This document shows, piece after piece, positions 12,017 to 24,663 of a stretch of 64,000 nt of DNA (within the stretch, counting starts at the first letter, position 1; each line of letters opens with the position of its first letter). The stretch is from Micromussa lordhowensis (taxonomy: Eukaryota; Cnidaria; Anthozoa; Scleractinia; Lobophylliidae). The notes below the pieces were generated by a model. That model made no database searches. It was not told the origin of the DNA and saw nothing but the letters and a program-made list of their open reading frames with translations. The stretch covers positions 21,175,812 through 21,239,811 of the forward strand of contig OZ026608.1 in the NCBI GenBank assembly GCA_964020085.1, given 5' to 3'. Made by a program: the position numbers and the translations under genes.

Positions 12017-12024
12017 TGGCGCCA
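12017..12024. repeat. 8-bp palindrome TGGCGCCA, one per monomer
   Basis: A perfect palindrome containing GGCGCC, conserved in most units and broken in some ('ggcgacaatg' about 3739, 'ctgacgcc' about 22574, 'ctgtcgcc' about 5805). It would act as one regular restriction site per unit and produce a 207-bp ladder. No protein binding site is claimed. Confidence 0.8.
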
Positions 12025-15000
12025 ATGCCATCATGTCCTAACTAGGATTTCCTTCAAGTGCCAACCTAGCAGAACATTTTGCTGCAAACCGCGCCTCTTA
12101 AAGTGCCCGTGAAGCCGAGCTATGTCAAATTTGCCAAGGGGACCCCAAGCGCGCGTTTTCTGAAATTCTGCAAAGTTGGGACCAGGGGAAACTACTGCAA
12201 AAAGAAGGCCAGAAAAAACACCCTTGCGCCAATGCCATCATGTCGTAACTACGATTTCCTTGAAGTGCCAACCTAGCAGAACATTTTGCTGCAAACCGCG
12301 CCTCTTAAAGTGCCCGTGAAGCCGAGCTATGTCAAATTTGCCAAGGGGACCCCCAGCGCGCGTTTTCTGAAATTCTGCAAAGTTGGGACCAGGGGAAACT
12401 ACTGCAAAAAGAAGGCCAGAAAAAACACCCTAGCGCCAATGCCATCATGTCCTAACTACGATTTTCTTGAAGTGCCAACCTAGCAGAACATTTTGCTGCA
12501 AACCGCGCCTCTTAAAGTGCCCGTGAAGCCGAGCTATGTCAAATTTGCCAAGGGGACCCCCAGCGCGCGTTTTCTGAAATTCTGCAAAGTTGGGACCAGG
12601 GAAAACTACTGCAAAAAGAAGGCCAGAAAAAACACCCTGGCGCCAATGCCATCATGTCCTAACTAGAATTTCCTTGAAGTGCCAACCTAGCAAAACATTT
12701 TGCTGCAAACCGCGCCTCTTAAAGTGCCCGTGAAGCCGAGCTATGTCAAATTTGCCAAGGGGACCCCCAGCGCGCGTTTTCTGAAATTCTGCAAAGTTGG
12801 GACCAGGGGAAACTACTGCAAAAAGAAGGCCAGAAAAAACACCCTGGCGCCAATGCCATCATGTCCTAACTAGGATTTCCTTGAAGTGCCAACCTAGCAG
12901 AAAATTTTGCTGCAAACCGCGCCTCTTAAAGTGCCCGTGAAGCCGAGCTATGTCAAATTTGCCAAGGGGACCCCCAGCGCGCGTTTTCTGAAATTCTGCA
13001 AAGTTGGGACCAGGGGAAACTACTGCAAAAAGAAGGCCAGAAAAAACACCCTGGCGCCAATGCCATCATGTCCTAACTAGAATTTCCTTAAAGTGCCAAC
13101 CTAGCAGAACATTTTGCTGCAAACCGCGCCTCTTAAAGTGCCCGTGAAGCCGAGCTATGTCAAATTTGCCAAGGGGACCCCCAGCGCGCGTTTTCTGAAA
13201 TTCTGCAAAGTTGGGACCAGGGGAAACTACTGCAAAAAGAAGGCCAGAAAAAACACCCTGGCGCCAATGCCATCATGTCCTAACTAGGATTTCCTTGAAG
13301 TGCCAACCTAACAGAACATTTTGCTGCAAACCGCGCCTCTTAAAGTGCCCGTGAAGCCGAGCTATGTTAAATTTGCCAAGGGGACCCCCAGCGCGCGTTT
13401 TCTGAAATTCTGCAAAGTTGGGACCAGGGGAAACTACTGCAAAAAGAAGGCCAGAAAAAACACCCTGGAGCCAATGCCATCATGTCCTAACTAGGATTTC
13501 CTTGAAGTGCCAACCTAGCAGAACATTTTGCTGCAAACCGCGCCTCTTAAAGTGCCCGTGAAGCCGAGCTATGTCAAATTTGCCAAGGGGACCCCCAGCG
13601 CGCGTTTTCTGAAATTCTGCAAAGTTGGGACCAGGGGAAACTACTGCAAAAAGAAGGCCAAAAAAAACACCCTGGCGCCAATGCCATCATGTCCTAACTA
13701 GAATTTCCTTCAAGTGCCAACCTAGCAGAACATTTTGCTGCAAACTGCGCCTCTTAAAGTGCCCGTGAAGCCGAGCTATGTCAAATTTGCCAAGGGGACC
13801 CCCAGCGCGCGTTTTCTGAAATTCTGCAAAGTTGGGACCAGGGGAAACTACTGCAAAAAGAAGGCCAGAAAAAACACCCTGGCGCCAATGCCATCATGTC
13901 CTAACTAGAATTTCCTTGAAGTGCCAACCTAGCAGAACATTTTGCTGCAAACCGCGCCTCTTAAAGTGCCCGTGAAGCCGAGCTATGTCAAATTTGCCAA
14001 GGGGACCCCCAGCGCGCGTTTTCTGAAATTCTGCAAAGTTGGGACCAGGGGAAACTACTGCAAAAAGAAGGCCAGAAAAAACACCCTGGCGCCAATGCCA
14101 TCATGTCCTAACTAGGATTTCCTTAAAGTGCCAACCTAGCAAAACATTTTGCTGCAAACCGCGCCTCTTAAAGTGCCCGTGAAGCCGAGCTATGTCAAAT
14201 TTGCCAAGGGGACCCCCAGCGCGCGTTTTCTGAAATTCTGCAAAGTTGGGACCAGGGGAAACTACTGCAAAAAGAAGGCCAAAAAAAACACCCTGGCGCC
14301 AATGCCATCATGTCCTAACTAGGATTTCCTTCAAGTGCCAACCTAGCAGAACATTTTGCTGCAAACCGCGCCTCTTAAAGTGCCCGTGAAGCCGAGCTAT
14401 ATCAAATTTGCCAAGGGGACCCCAAGCGCGCGTTTTCTGAAATTCTGCAAAGTTGGGACCAGGGGAAACTACTGCAAAAAGAAGGCCAGAAAAAACACCC
14501 TGGCGCCAATGCCATCATGTCCTAACTAGAATTTCCTTAAAGTGCCAACCTAGCAGAACATTTTGCTGCAAACCGCGCCTCTTAAAGTGCCCGTGAAGCC
14601 GAGCTATGTCAAATTTGCCAAGGGGACCCCCAGCGCGCGTTTTCTGAAATTCTGCAAAGTTGGGACCAGGGGAAACTACTGCAAAAAGAAGGCCAGAAAA
14701 AACACCCTGGCGCCAATGCCATCATGTCCTAACTAGGATTTCCTTAAAGTGCCAACCTAGCAGAACATTTTGCTGCAAACCGCGCCTCTTAAAGTGCCCG
14801 TGAAGCCGAGCTATGTCAAATTTGCCAAGGGGACCCCCAGCGCGCGTTTTCTGAAATTCTGCAAAGTTGGGACCAGGGGAAACTACTGCAAAAAGAAGGC
14901 CAAAAAAAACACCCTGGCGCCAATGCCATCATGTCCTAACTAGGATTTCCTTAAAGTGCCAACCTAGCAGAACATTTTGCTGCAAACCGCGCCTCTTAAA

Positions 15001-18000
15001 GTGCCCGTGAAGCCGAGCTATGTCAAATTTGCCAAGGAGACCCCCAGCGCGCGTTTTCTGAAATTCTGCAAAGTTGGGACCAGGGGAAACTACTGCAAAA
15101 AGAAGGCCAGAAAAAACACCCTGGCGCCAATGCCATCATGTCGTAACTAGAATTTCCTTGAAGTGCCAACCTCGCAGAACATTTTGCTGCAAACCGCGCC
15201 TCTTAAAGTGCCCGTGAAGCCGAGCTATGTCAAATTTGCCAAGGGGACCCCCAGCGCGCGTTTTCTGAAATTCTGCAAAGTTGGGACCAGGGGAAACTAC
15301 TGCAAAAAGAAGGCCAGAAAAAACACCCTGGCGCCAATGCCATCATGTCCTAACTACAATTTCCTTGAAGTGCCAACCTAGCAGAACATTTTGCTGCAAA
15401 CCGCGCCTCTTAAAGTGCCCGTGAAGCCGAGCTATGTCAAATTTGCCAAGGGGACCCCCAGCGCGCGTTTTCTGAAATTCTGCAAAGTTGGGACCAGGGG
15501 AAACTACTGCAAAAAGAAGGCCAGAAAAAACACCCTGGCGCCAATGCCATCATGTCCTAACTAGGATTTCCTTCAAGTGCCAACCTCGCAGAACATTTTG
15601 CTTCAAACCGCGCCTCTTAAAGTGCCCGTGAAGCCGAGCTATGCAAATTTGCCAAGGGGACCCCCAGCGCGCGTTTTCTGAAATTCTGCAAAGTTGGGAC
15701 CAGGGGAAACTACTGCAAAAAGAAGGCCAGAAAAAACACCCTGGCGCCAACGCCATCATGTCCTAACTAGAATTTCCTTGAAGTGCCAACCTAGCAGAAC
15801 ATTTTGCTGCAAACCGCGCCTCTTAAAGTGCCCGTGAAGCCGAGCTATATCAAATTTGCCAAGGGGACCCCCAGCGCGCGTTTTCTGAAATTCTGCAAAG
15901 TTGGGACCAGGGGAAACTACTGCAAAAAGAAGGCCAGAAAAAACACCCTGGCGCCAATGCCATCATGTCCTAACTAGGATTTCCTTAAAGTGCCAACCTA
16001 GCAGAACATTTTGCTGCAAACCGCGCCTCTTAAAGTGCCCGTGAAGCCGAGCTATGTCAAATTTGCCAAGGGGACCCCCAGCGCGCGTTTTCTGAAATTC
16101 TGCAAAGTTGGGACCAGGGGAAACTACTGCAAAAAGAAGGCCAGAAAAAACACCCTGGCGCCAATGCCATCATGTCCTAACTAGGATTTCCTTGAAGTGC
16201 CAACCTAGCAGAACATTTTGCTGCAAACCGCGCCTCTTAAAGTGCCCGTGAAGCCGAGCTATGTCAAATTTGCCAAGGGGACCCCCAGCGCGCGTTTTCT
16301 GAAATTCTGCAAAGTTGGGACCAGGGGAAACTACTGCAAAAAGAAGGCCAGAAAAAACACCCTGGCGCCAATGCCATCATGTCATAACTAGGATTTCCTT
16401 GAAGTGCCAACCTAGCAGAACATTTTGCTGCAAACCGCGCCTCTTAAAGTGCCCGTGAAGCCGAGCTATGTCAAATTTGCCAAGGGGACCCCCAGCGCGC
16501 GTTTTCTGAAATTCTGCAAAGTTGGGACCAGGGGAAACTACTGCAAAAAGAAGGCCAGAAAAAACACCCTGGCGCCAATGCCATCATGTCCTAACTAGGA
16601 TTTCCTTAAAGTGCCAATCTAGCAGAACATTTTGCTGCAAACCGCGCCTCTTAAAGTGCCCGTGAAGCCGAGCTATGTCAAATTTGCCAAGGGGACCCCC
16701 AGCGCGCGTTTTCTGAAATTCTGCAAAGTTGGGACCAGGGGAAACTACTGCAAAAAGAAGGCCAGAAAAAACACCCTGGCGCCAATGCCATCATGTCCTA
16801 ACTAATATTTCCTTGAAGTGCCAACCTAGCAGAACATTTTGCTGCAAACCGCGCCTCTTAAAGTGCCCGTGAAGCCGAGCTATGTCAAATTTGCCAAGGG
16901 GACCCCCAGCGCGCGTTTTCTGAAATTCTGCAAAGTTGGGACCAGGGGAAACTACTGCAAAAAGAAGGCCAGAAAAAACACCCTGGCGCCAATGCCATCA
17001 TGTCCTAACTAAAATTTCCTTGAAGTGCCAACCTAGCAGAACATTTTGCTGCAAACCGCGCCTCTTAAAGTGCCCGTGAAGCCGAGCTATGTCAAATTTG
17101 CCAAGGGGACCCCCAGCGCGCGTTTTCTGAAATTCTGCAAAGTTGGGACCAGGGGAAACTACTGCAAAAAGAAGGCCAGAAAAAACACCCTGGCGCCAAT
17201 GCCATCATGTCCTAACTAACAGTTCCTTGAAGTGCCAACCTAGCAGAACATTTTGCTGCAAACCGCGCCTCTTAAAGTGCCCGTGAAGCCGAGCTATGTC
17301 AAATTTGCCAAGGGGACCCCAAGCGCGCGTTTTCTGAAATTCTGCAAAGTTGGGACCAGGGGAAACTACTGCAAAAAGAAGGCCAGAAAAAACACCCTGG
17401 CGCCAATGCCATCATGTCCTAACTAGAATTTCCTTGAAGTGCCAACCTAGCAGAACATTTTGCTGCAAACCGCGCCTCTTAAAATGCCCGTGAAGCCGAG
17501 CTATGTCAAATTTGCCAAGGGGACCCCCAGCGCGCGTTTTCTGAAATTCTGCAAAGTTGGGACCAGGGGAAACTACTGCAAAATAAAGGCCAGAAAAAAC
17601 CCCCTGGCGCCAATGCCATCATGTCCTAACTAAAATTTCCTTAAAGTGCCAACCTAGCAAAACATTTTGCTGCAAACCGCGCCTCTTAAAGTGCCCGTGA
17701 AGCCGAGCTATGTCAAATTTGCCAAGGGGACCCCCAGCGCGGGTTTTCTGAAATTCTGCAAAGTTGGGACCAGGGGAAACTACTGCAAAAAGAAGGCCAG
17801 AAAAAACACCCTGGCGCCAATGCCATCATGTCCTAACTAGGATTTCCTTGAAGTGCCAACCTAGCAGAACATTTTGCTGCAAACCGCGCCTCTTAAAGTG
17901 CCCGTGAAGCCGAGCTATGTCAAATTTGCCAAGGGGACCCCCAGCGCGCGTTTTCTGAAATTCTGCAAAGTTGGGACCAGGGGAAACTACTGCAAAAAGA

Positions 18001-21000
18001 AGGCCAGAAAAAACACCCTGGCGCCAATGCCATCATGTCCTAACTAGGATTTCCTTGAAGTGCCAACCTAGCAGAACATTTTGCTGCAAACTGCGCCTCT
18101 TAAAGTGCCCGTGAAGCCGAGCTATGTCAAATTTGCCAAGGGGACCCCCAGCGCGCGTTTTCTGAAATTCTGCAAAGTTGGGACCAGGGGAAACTACTGC
18201 AAAAATAAGGCCAGAAAAAAAAAACCTAGCGCCGATGCCATCATGTCCTAACTAGGATTTCCTTAAAGTGCCAATCTAGCAGAACATTTTGCTGCAAACC
18301 GCGCCTCTTAAAGTGCCCGTGAAGCCGAGCTATGTGAAATTTGCCAAGGGGACCCCCAGCGCGCGTTTTCTGAAATTCTGCAAAGTTGGGACCAGGGGAA
18401 ACTACTGCAAAAAGAAGGCCAGAAAAAACACCCTGGCGCCAATGCCATCATGTCCTAACTAGGATTTCCTTGAAGTGCCAACCTAGCACAACATTTTGCT
18501 GCAAACCGCGCCTCTTAAAGTGCCCGTGAAGCCGAGCTATGTCAAATTTGCCAAGGGGACCCCCAGCGCGCGTTTTCTGAAATTCTGCAAAGTTGGGACC
18601 AGGGGAAACTACTGCAATAAGAAGGCCAGAAAAAACACCCTGGCGCCAATGCCATCATGTCCTAACTAGGATTTCCTTAAAGTGCCAACCTAGCAGAACA
18701 TTTTGCTGCAAACCGCGCCTCTTAAAGTGCCCGTGAAGCCGAGCTATGTTAAATTTGCCAAGGGGACCCCCAGCGCGCGTTTTCTGAAATTCTGCAAAGT
18801 TGGGACCAGGGGAAACTACTGCAAAAAGAAGGCCAGAAAAAACACCCTGGCGCCAATGCCATCATGTCCTAACTAAGATTTCCTTGAAGTGCCAACCTAG
18901 CAGAACATTTTGCTGCAAACCGCGCCTCTTAAAGTGCCCGTGAAGCCGAGCTATGTCAAATTTGCCAAGGGGACCCCCAGCGCGCGTTTTCTGAAATTCT
19001 GCAAAGTTGGGACCAGGGGAAACTACTGCAAAAAGAAGGCCAGAAAAAACACCCTGGCGCCAATGCCATCATGTCCTAACTAGGATTTCCTTAAAGTGCC
19101 AACCTAGCAAAACATTTTGCTGCAAACCGCGCCTCTTAAAGTGCCCGTGAAGCCGAGCTATGTCAAATTTGCCAAGGGAACCCCCAGCGCGCGTTTTTTG
19201 AAATTCTGCAAAGTTGGGACCAGGGGAAACTACTGCAAAAAGAAGGCCAGAAAAAACACTCTGGCGCCAATGCCATCATGTCCTAACTAGAATTTCCTTG
19301 AAGTGCCAACCTAGCAGAACATTTTGCTGCAAACCGCGCCTCTTAAAGTGCCCGTGAAGCCGAGCTATGTCAAATTTGCCAAGGGGACCCCCAGCGCGCG
19401 TTTTCTGAAATTCTGCAAAGTTGGGACCAGGGGAAACTACTGCAAAAAGAAGGCCAGAAAAAACACCCTGGCGCCAATGCCATCATGTCCTAACTAGGAT
19501 TTCTTCGAAGTGCCAACCTAGCAGAACATTTTGCTGCAAACCGCGCCTCTTAAAGTGCCCGTGAAGCCGAGCTATGTCAAATTTGCCAAGGGAACCCCCA
19601 GCGCGCGTTTTCTGAAATTCTGCAAAGTTGGGACCAGGGGAAACTACTGCAAAAAGAAGGCCAGAAAAAACACCCTGGCGCCAATGCCATCATGTCCTAA
19701 CTAAGATTTCCTTGAAGTGCCAACCAAGCAGAACATTTTTCTGCAAACCGCGCCTCTTAAAGTGCCCGTGAAGCCGAGCTATGTCAAATTTGCCAAGGGG
19801 ACCCCCAGCGCGCGTTTTCTGAAATTCTGCAAAGTTGGGACCAGGGGAAACTACTGCAAAAAGAAGGCCAGAAAAAACACCCTGGCGCCAATGCCATCAT
19901 GTCCTAACTAGAATTTCCTTGAAGTGCCAACCTAGCAGAACATTTTGCTGCAAACCGCGCCTCTTAAAGTGCCCGTGAAGCCGAGCTATGTCAAATTTGC
20001 AAAGGGGACCCCCAGCGCGCGTTTTCTGAAATTCTGCAAAGTTGGGACCAGGGGAAACTACTGCAAAAGGAAGGCCAGAAAAAACACCCTGGCGCCAATG
20101 CCATCATGTCTTAACTAGGATTTACTTCAAGTGCCAACCTAGCAGAACATTTTGCTGCAAACCGCGCCTCTTAAAGTGCCCGTGAAGCCGAGCTATGTCA
20201 AATTTGCCAAGGGGACCCCCAGCGCGCGTTTTCTGAAATTCTGCAAAGTTGGGACCAGGGGAAACTACTGCAAAAAGAAGGCCAGAAAAAACACCCTGGC
20301 GCCAATGCCATCATGTCCTAACTAGGATTTCCTTAAAGTGCCAACCTAGCAAAACATTTTGCTGCAAACCGCGCCTCTTAAAGTGCCCGTGAAGCCGAGC
20401 TATGTCAAATTTGCCAAGGGGACCCCCAGCGCGCGTTTTCTGAAATTCTGCAAAGTTGGGACCAGGGGAAACTACTGCAAAAAGAAGGCCAGAAAAAACA
20501 CCCTGGCGCCAATGCCATCATGTCCTAACTAGGATTTCCTTCAAGTGCCAACCTAGCAAAACATTTTGCTGCAAACCGCGCCTCTTAAAGTGCCCGTGAA
20601 GCCGAGCTATGTCAAATTTGCCAAGGGGACCCCCAGCGCGCGTTTTCTGAAATTCTGCAAAGTTGGGACCAGGGGAAACTACTGCAAAAAGAAGGCCAGA
20701 AAAAACACCCTGGCGCCAATGCCATCATGTCCTAACTAGGATTTCCTTAAAGTGCCAACCTAGCAAAACATTTTGCTGCAAACCGCGCCTCTTAAAGTGC
20801 CCGTGAAGCCGAGCTATGTCAAATTTGCCAAGGGGACCCCCAGCGCGCGTTTTCTGAAATTCTGCAAAGTTGGGACCAGGGGAAACTACTGCAAAAAGAA
20901 GGCCAGAAAAAACACCCTGGCGCCAATGCCATCATGTCTTAACTAAAATTTCCTTGAAGTGCCAACCTAGCAAAACATTTTGCTGCAAACCGCGCCTCTT

Positions 21001-22178
21001 AAAGTGCCCGTGAAGCCGAGCTATGTCAAATTTGCCAAGGGGACCCCCAGCGCGCGTTTTCTGAAATTCTGCAAAGTTGGGACCAGGGGAAACTACTGCA
21101 AAAAGAAGGCCAGAAAAAACACCCTGGCGCCAATGCCATCATGTCGTAACTAAAATTTCCTTGAAGTGCCAACCTAGCAGAGCATTTTGCTGCAAGCCGC
21201 GCCTCTTAAAGTGCCCGTGAAGCCGAGCTATGTCAAATTTGCCAAGGGGACCCCCAGCGCGGGTTTTCTGAAATTCTGCAAAGTTGGGACCAGGGGAAAC
21301 TACTGCAAAAAGAAGGCCAGAAAAAACACCCTGGCGCCAATGCCATCATGTCCTAACTAGGATTTCCTTGAAGTGCCAACCTAGCAAAACATTTTGCTGC
21401 AAACCGCGCCTCTTAAAGTGCCCGTGAAGCCGAGCTATGTCAAATTTGCCAAGGGGACTCACAGCGCGCGTTTTCTGAAATTCTGCAAAGTTGGGACCAG
21501 GGGAAACTACTGCAAAAAGAAGGCCAGAAAAAACACCCTGGCGCCAATGCCATCATGTCGTAACTAGGATTTCCTTGAAGTGCCAACCTAGCAGAACATT
21601 TTGCTGCAAACCGCGCCTCTTAAAGTGCCCGTGAAGCCGAGCTATGTCAAATTTGCCAAGGGGACCCCCAGCGCGCGTTTTCTGAAATTCTGCAAAGTTG
21701 GGACCAGGGGAAACTACTGCAAAAAGAAGGCCAGAAAAAACACTCTGGCGCCAATGCCATCATGTCCTTACTAGGATTTCCTTGAAGTGCCAACCTAGCA
21801 AAACATTTTGCTGCAAACCGCGCCTCTTAAAGTGCCCGTGAAGCCGAGCTATGTCAAATTTGCCAAGGGGACCCCCAGCGCGCGTTTTCTGAAATTCTGC
21901 AAAGTTGGGACCAGGGGAAACTACTGCAAAAAGAAGGCCAGAAAAAACACCCTGGCGCCAATGCCATCATGTCCTAACTAGAATTTCCTTGAAGTACCAA
22001 CCAAGCAGAACATTTTGCTGCAAACCGCGCCTCTTAAAGTGCCCGTGAAGCCGAGCTATGTCAAATTTGCCAAGGGGACCCCCAGCGCGCGTTTTCTGAA
22101 ATTCTGCAAAGTTGGGACCAGGGGAAACTACTGCAAAAAGAAGGCCAGAAAAAACACCCTGGCGCCAATGCCATCATG

Positions 22179-24663
22179 TCCTAACTAGGATTTCCTTGAA
22201 GTGCCAACCTAGCAGAACATTTTGCTGCAAACCGCGCCTCTTAAAGTGCCCGTGAAGCCGAGCTATGTCAAATTTGCCAAGGGGACCCCCAGCGCGCGTT
22301 TTCTGAAATTCTGCAAAGTTGGGACCAGGGGAAACTACTGCAAAAATAAGGCCAGAAAAAACACCCTGGCGCCAATGCCATCATGTCCTAACTAGGATTT
22401 CCTTGAAGTGCCAACCTAGCAGAACATTTTGCTGCAAACCGCGCCTCTTAAAGTGCCCGTGAAGCCGAGCTATGTCAAATTTGCCAAGAGGACCCCCAGC
22501 GCGCGTTTTCTGAAATTCTGCAAAGTTGGGACCAGGGGAAACTACTGCAAAAAGAAGGCCAGAAAAAACACCCTGACGCCAATGCCATCATGTCCTAACT
22601 AACATTTCCTTGAAGTGCCAACCTAGCAGAACATTTTGCTGCAAACCGCGCCTCTTAAAGTGCCCGTGAAGCCGAGCTATGTCAAATTTGCCAAGGGGAC
22701 CCCCAGCGCGCGTTTTCTGAAATTCTGCAAAGTTGGGACCAGGGGAAACTACTGCAAAAAGAAGGCCAGAAAAAACACCCTGGCGCCAATGCCATCATGT
22801 CCTAACTTAAATTTCCTTGAAGTGCCAACCTAGCAGAACATTTTGCTGCAAACCGCGCCTCTTAAAGTGCCCGTGAAGCCGAGCTATGTCAAATTTGCCA
22901 AGGGGACCCCCAGCGCGCGTTTTCTGAAATTCTGCAAAGTTGGGACCAGGGGAAACTACTGCAAAAACAAGGCCAGAAAAAACACCTTGGCGCCAATGCC
23001 ATCATGTCCTAACTAACATTTCCTTGAAGTGCCAAACTAGCAGAACATTTTGCTGCAAACCGCGCCTCTTAAAGTGCCCGTGAAGCCGAGCTATGTCAAT
23101 TTTGCCAAGGGGACCCCCAGCGCGCGTTTTCTGAAATTCTGCAAAGTTGGGACCAGGGGAAACTACTGCAAAAAGAAGGCCAGAAAAAACACCCTGGCGC
23201 CAATGCCATCATGTCCAAACTAATATTTCCTTGAAGTGCCAACCTAGCAGAACATTTTGCTGCAAACCGCGCCTCTTAAAGTGCCCGTGAAGCCGAGCTA
23301 TGTCAAATTTGCCAAGGGGACCCCCAGCGCGCGTTTTCTGAAATTCTGCAAAGTTGGGACCAGGGGAAACTACTGCAAAAAGAAGGCCAGAAAAAACACC
23401 CTGGCGCCAATGCCATCATGTCCTAACTAATATTTCCTTGAAGTGCCAACCTAGCAGAACATTTTGCTGCAAACCGCGCCTCTTAAAGTGCCCGTGAAGC
23501 CGAGCTATGTCAAATTTGCCAAGGGGACCCCCAGCGCGCGTTTTCTGAAATTCTGCAAAGTTGGGACCAGGGGAAACTACTGCAAAAAGAAGGCCAGAAA
23601 AAAACACCCTGGCGCCAATGACATCATCTCCTAACTAGGATTTCCTTGAAGTGCCAACCTAGCAGTACATTTTGCTGCAAACCGCGCCTCTTAAAGTGCC
23701 CGTGAAGCCGAGCTATGTCAAATTTGCCAAGGGGACCCCCAGTGCGCGTTTTCTGAAATTGTGCAAAGTTGGGACCAGGGAAAACTACTGCAAAAAGAAG
23801 GCCAGAAAAAAAACCCTGGCGCCAATGCTATCATGTCCTAACTAGGATTTCCTTAAAGTGTCAACCTAGCAGAACATTTTGCTGCAAACCGCGCCTCTTA
23901 AAGTGCCCGTGAAGCCGAGCTATGTCAAATTTGCCAAGGGGACCCCCAGCGCGGGTTTTCTGAAATTCTGCAAAGTTGGGACCAGGGGAAACTACTGCAA
24001 AAAGAAGGCCAGAAAAAACACCCTGGCGCCAATGCCATCATGTCCTAACTACGATTTCCTTGAAGTGCGAACCTAGCAGAACATTTTGCTGCAAACCGCG
24101 CCTCTTAAAGTGCCCGTGAAGCCGAGCTATGTCAAATTTGCCAAGGGGACCCCCAGCGCGCGTTTTCTGAAATTCTGCAAAGTTGGGACCAGGGGAAACT
24201 ACTGCAAAAAGAAGGCCAGAAAAAACACCCTGGCGCCAATGCCATCATGTCCTAACTAAGATTTCCTTGAAGTGCCAACCTAGCAAAACATTTTGCTGCA
24301 TACCGCGCCTTTTAAAGTGCCCGTGAAGCCGAGCTATGTCAAATTTGCCAAGGGGACCCCCAGCGCGCGTTTTCTGAAATTCTGCAAAGTTGGGACCAGG
24401 GGAAACTACTGCAAAAAGAAGGCCAGAAAAAACACCCTGGCGCCAATGCCATCATGTCCTAACTAGAATTTCCTTGAAGTGCCAACCTAGCAGAACATTT
24501 TGCTGCAAACCGCGCCTCTTAAAGTGCCCGTGAAGCCGAGCTATGTCAAATTTGCCAAGGGGACCCCCAGCGCGCGTTTTCTGAAATTCTGCAAAGTTGG
24601 GACCAGGGGAAACTACTGCAAAAAGAAGGCCAGAAAAAACACCCTGGCGCCAATGCCATCATG
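22179..24663 (+). repeat. 12-monomer block, copy 1 (2485-bp period)
   Basis: Twelve units recur 2485 bp downstream. Shared markers in order are 'caaaaataagg' (22341 and 24826), 'ccaagaggaccc', 'ccctgacgcc', 'caaaaacaagg' with 'caccttggcg', 'gccaaactagc' with 'gtcaattttgcc', a seven-A run in 'gccagaaaaaaacacc', 'catcatctcctaac', 'tagcagtacatt', 'caatgctatcatg' with 'aaagtgtcaacc', and 'gcgccttttaaag'. The period is 12 x 207 + 1, the extra base being the seven-A run. Confidence 0.92.

Larger units (their letters stand above)
11829..12035 (+). repeat. Reference (consensus-like) 207-bp monomer
   Basis: This is one unit that matches the majority base at essentially every position, given as a reference for the monomer types described elsewhere. 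The phase used throughout starts at the 't' of 'tcctaacta'. In order it holds a variable segment (about 11829-11867), a near-palindrome at 11861-11876, the palindrome CAAATTTG at 11919-11926, a CpG cluster with GCGCGC at 11942-11947, an A-rich stretch near 11990-12012 and the palindrome TGGCGCCA at 12017-12024. GC is 104 of 207 bases and there are 8 CpG sites, both counted by hand. Because 207 is 3 x 69, each reading frame recurs in phase from unit to unit. Confidence 0.95.
8518..22178 (+). repeat. Homogenised stretch without visible higher-order period
   Basis: About 66 units lie close to the consensus. They vary mainly by single substitutions and at the variable segment ('agg', 'aga', 'aag', 'aaa' or 'agc' before 'attt', then 'cttg', 'ctta' or 'cttc'). 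I did not find a block of several units repeating in fixed order, though short ones could escape reading by eye. Scattered private variants include 'accaaagg' (about 9490), 'gctatgcaaat' with a missing base (about 15640) and 'gcgggtttt' (about 17740 and 21260). Nothing other than satellite is present. Confidence 0.8.

Noticed and set aside
12017..12024. Nuclear factor I site at TGGCGCCAA
   Set aside because: NFI sites need a 5-bp spacer between TTGGC and GCCAA half-sites; here the halves abut and one is incomplete.
11829..12035. RNA polymerase III internal promoter (A and B boxes) indicating a tRNA- or SINE-derived unit
   Set aside because: No GGTTCGAnTCC-like B box is present, and no convincing A box at a suitable distance.
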